Assembly: GCA_002403995.1 (NCBI GenBank)
Contig: DHIV01000079.1
Coordinates: forward strand, 1-7,442
Length of the DNA: 7,442 bases
Origin: Gallionella sp. UBA4737
Lineage (GTDB): Bacteria; Pseudomonadota; Gammaproteobacteria; Burkholderiales; Gallionellaceae
Direction: 5' to 3'
Both the position numbers and the translations under genes were made by a program. The notes beneath the pieces were generated by a model, which was not told where the DNA came from, ran no database searches, and saw nothing but the letters and a program-made list of their open reading frames with translations. Numbering within the stretch: position 1 is the first letter of the stretch; each line of letters begins with the position of its first letter. Positions 6,342-7,442 of this stretch are shown here, piece after piece.

Positions 6342-6414
6342 ATTTTTTCTCCATGGTAAAAATTTAAAGGGGTCGTGAATTGCAGCCAAACCTGCAGCGG
6401 CAAATATAATTGCT

Positions 6415-6444
6415 ATAAATATTGTCCCCTGCACGCAAAATGTT
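6415..6444 (-). promoter_or_regulatory. 30-bp element upstream of sodB shared with the pgm upstream region
   Basis: On the minus strand: AACATTTTGCGTG then CAGGGGACAATATTT, matching 24 of 30 bases with 4530-4559. It ends 73 bases before the sodB ATG. AT-rich sequence with TATTTATAG and TATATT stretches follows towards sodB and is the likeliest place for a -10 box, but I cannot fix one with a good -35 partner. Confidence 0.45.
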
Positions 6445-6462
6445 GTATGTACGCTGGCGTAC
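6441..6462. repeat. Copy B of the 22-bp palindromic element, upstream of sodB
   Basis: Plus strand: TGTTGTATGT followed by ACGCTGGCGTAC. It matches 19 of 22 bases with 2571-2592. Here the right half is a perfect inverted repeat, GTACGC TG GCGTAC. Its left end overlaps by four bases the 30-bp element shared with pgm, so both motifs are joined in front of sodB. It lies 99 bases upstream of the sodB ATG and 147 bases before the DUF1566 ATG on the other strand. Confidence 0.5.
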
Positions 6463-6609
6463 GTAATGCGGAAAACGTGATCGCCAGCCAACTATGTGTC
6501 AACATAACCAGGGCAGCAGCCAGGTGGTCGAAAGCGTGACGCACAGTCCGAGTACCATCACCGGGTATCATCATCAGCCCGGCCCATTCAAACAGTCATT
6601 GGAACAATC
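6463..6609. other. Rest of the divergent intergenic region between sodB and the DUF1566 gene
   Basis: This stretch holds the 5' flank of the plus-strand DUF1566 gene. A GTTGACAC sequence on the minus strand (about 6486-6493) contains a TTGACA -35-like hexamer but no TATAAT-like partner 16-18 bases on. On the plus strand I see no promoter. The frame of the DUF1566 gene can be followed upstream only to a TAA at about 6502-6504, with no ATG, GTG or TTG before 6610. Confidence 0.35.
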
Positions 6610-6633
6610 ATGGCCTCTCACCATTATCTGCAT

Positions 6634-6942
6634 ACCGGCCAACGCACCTGCCATGCCGATGATGGACACGAGGTTCCGTGCGCAGGTTCCGGCCAGGACG
6701 CATCGTTTGCCGTCGGTACACCCTGGCCGGAACCGCGATTCGATTTGCGCGACGACGAGGTCATCGATAATCTGACGGGTCTGATCTGATGTCGTGATGC
6801 CAGCCTCGCGGAATTCCCCTTCACTTGGCAGGAATCACTGGATTTCGTCGCAAACATGAACCGTGAACAGCGTTTCGGCCAGCGTGATTGGCGTATGCCC
6901 AATCGCCGCGAATTGCGCAGTTTGCTCAGTCTGCAAAACAAA
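6634..6942 (+). repeat. First DUF1566 repeat unit (contains the TGA)
   Basis: Protein-level repeat of about 103 codons. Over its first 51 residues it shares 25 identities without gaps with the unit starting at 7138, including TGQ, two Cys, GSGQD, PWPEPRF and LT. The unit-to-unit distance is 504 bases (168 codons). End position is approximate. Confidence 0.7.
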
Positions 6943-7137
6943 TTACCCGCCCTGCCCGAGCGACATCCATTCAGCAATGTGTTCAACGGCTGGTACTGGA
7001 CCGCGACGACGGCGGCCATCAGCCCGGCACACGCCTGGTATGTGGCGCTCGATGGCGCGCGCATGTTTTACGGCGGCAAAGACCAATCCTACATGCTGTG
7101 GCCGGTGCGCGGCGTGGGACTTGACGTGATTCCGCGT

Positions 7138-7442
7138 ACCGGCCAATCGCTGTGCTACGACGCTGCAGGGAAAGTCATTGCATGCACCGGCTCCGGTCAG
7201 GACGGTGAATTCCGTTACGGCGCCCCGTGGCCTGAACCACGCTTCGAAATCCTTCATGCCGGCGTGCTGGATCGTCTCACCCGCCTGCTCTGGCGCCGCA
7301 GCGCGAACCTCACACCACAACCGGTGGTCTGGCGCGAAGCATTGGCAGCGGTGGCCGGACTAAACCGGGAAGGCGCAGACTTTATCTGGCGTCTGCCAAC
7401 AATAAACGAACTGGAGGCGCTGGTGGATTGCGCCGCCCACAG
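7138..7442 (+). repeat. Second DUF1566 repeat unit (intact, cut by the window edge)
   Basis: Reads TGQSLCYDAAGKVIACTG, GSGQDGEFRYGAPWPEPRF, DRLTRLLWRR and FIWRLPTINELEALV. It aligns with the first unit across its visible length with one two-residue gap. The start of TGQ follows MLWPVRGVGLDVIPR, the end of the first domain. The rest of the domain lies outside the window. Confidence 0.7.

Larger units (their letters stand above)
6610..7442 (+). pseudogene. DUF1566 protein with two tandem domains, interrupted by an in-frame TGA at 6787-6789 (runs off the right edge)
   Basis: A single frame runs from an ATG at 6610 to the window end, broken once by a TGA at codon 60. Before it: TGQRTC ... CAGSGQD ... 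PWPEPRF ... DNLTGLI; after it: CRDASLAEFPFTWQESLDFV, DWRMPNRRELRSLLSLQ, WYWTATTAA, HAWYVALDGA and MLWPVRG. DNLTGLxW, WRxPxxxEL, YWTST-like and WPVRG-like blocks mark the DUF1566 (Lcl C-terminal-like) family, often surface or secreted proteins of unknown role. A second domain starts at 7138 (TGQSLC...). In that copy the aligned codon is TGG (Trp, 7291-7293), so the stop is a single G-to-A change from the expected codon. No signal peptide is seen after the ATG; only a weak GGA precedes it. An ATG at 6856 could restart translation but has no clear ribosome site. Nonsense mutation, sequencing error or UGA read-through are all possible; I favour one of the first two. Confidence 0.75.

Noticed and set aside
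6342..6491. A 50-residue N-terminal extension of SodB with a hydrophobic stretch that resembles a signal or membrane segment
   Set aside because: The ATG at 6341 has a proper GGAG and gives the exact family length; the extension overlaps the regulatory elements and AT-rich promoter-like DNA.
6494..6775. A 93-codon plus-strand frame starting MCQHNQ
   Set aside because: It overlaps the DUF1566 frame in another phase and has no family features; the DUF1566 frame carries the conserved motifs.
6790..6830. A SECIS element making the DUF1566 TGA a selenocysteine codon
   Set aside because: TGCCA and TGGCA downstream can pair over a long loop, but no stem-loop with the usual bacterial SECIS spacing is visible, and the aligned residue in the second repeat is Trp, not Cys.

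Overview
The window looks like a chromosomal stretch of a Gram-negative bacterium, most likely a beta- or gammaproteobacterium. The evidence is an E. coli-type phosphoglucomutase, an iron superoxide dismutase whose metal-ligand positions match E. coli SodB, a YbeL-like zinc-ribbon protein (DUF1451), Shine-Dalgarno-led genes and moderate GC content. I cannot place it to genus from the sequence alone.

Layout: seven genes lie on the minus strand and one on the plus strand. In order of minus-strand transcription (high to low coordinate) they are: sodB (6341-5760); a divergent cis-prenyltransferase 10 bases behind it (5749-5129); an unrecognised 131-residue protein (5032-4637); phosphoglucomutase pgm (4421-2688); after a 276-base gap, a eukaryotic-type class I fructose-bisphosphate aldolase (2411-1386); a DUF1451 zinc-ribbon protein (1313-801); and the N-terminal third of a thiamine-diphosphate 2-keto acid decarboxylase of the pyruvate/indolepyruvate type (576 to beyond base 1). 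The only plus-strand gene starts at 6610, is divergent from sodB, and runs off the right edge. It is a DUF1566 protein with two tandem copies of its domain and an in-frame TGA where the second copy has a tryptophan codon.

Pathway logic: Pgm interconverts glucose-1-P and glucose-6-P at the glycogen/sugar-nucleotide branch. The aldolase works in the trunk of glycolysis/gluconeogenesis (or the Calvin cycle). The decarboxylase turns a 2-keto acid into an aldehyde plus CO2. Together they suggest a loose central-carbon neighbourhood. SodB and the cis-prenyltransferase form a tight pair whose functional link is not obvious.

The most interesting signals are: (1) the TGA at an expected Trp in the DUF1566 gene; (2) two short elements shared between upstream regions, one by sodB and pgm (24 of 30 bases), one by sodB and the aldolase gene (19 of 22 bases, partly palindromic), which overlap in front of sodB; (3) the divergent motif set of the short cis-prenyltransferase; (4) two tiny possible ORFs ahead of the decarboxylase and the aldolase. 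I see no RNA genes, CRISPR array, insertion sequence or complete new defence-type system.
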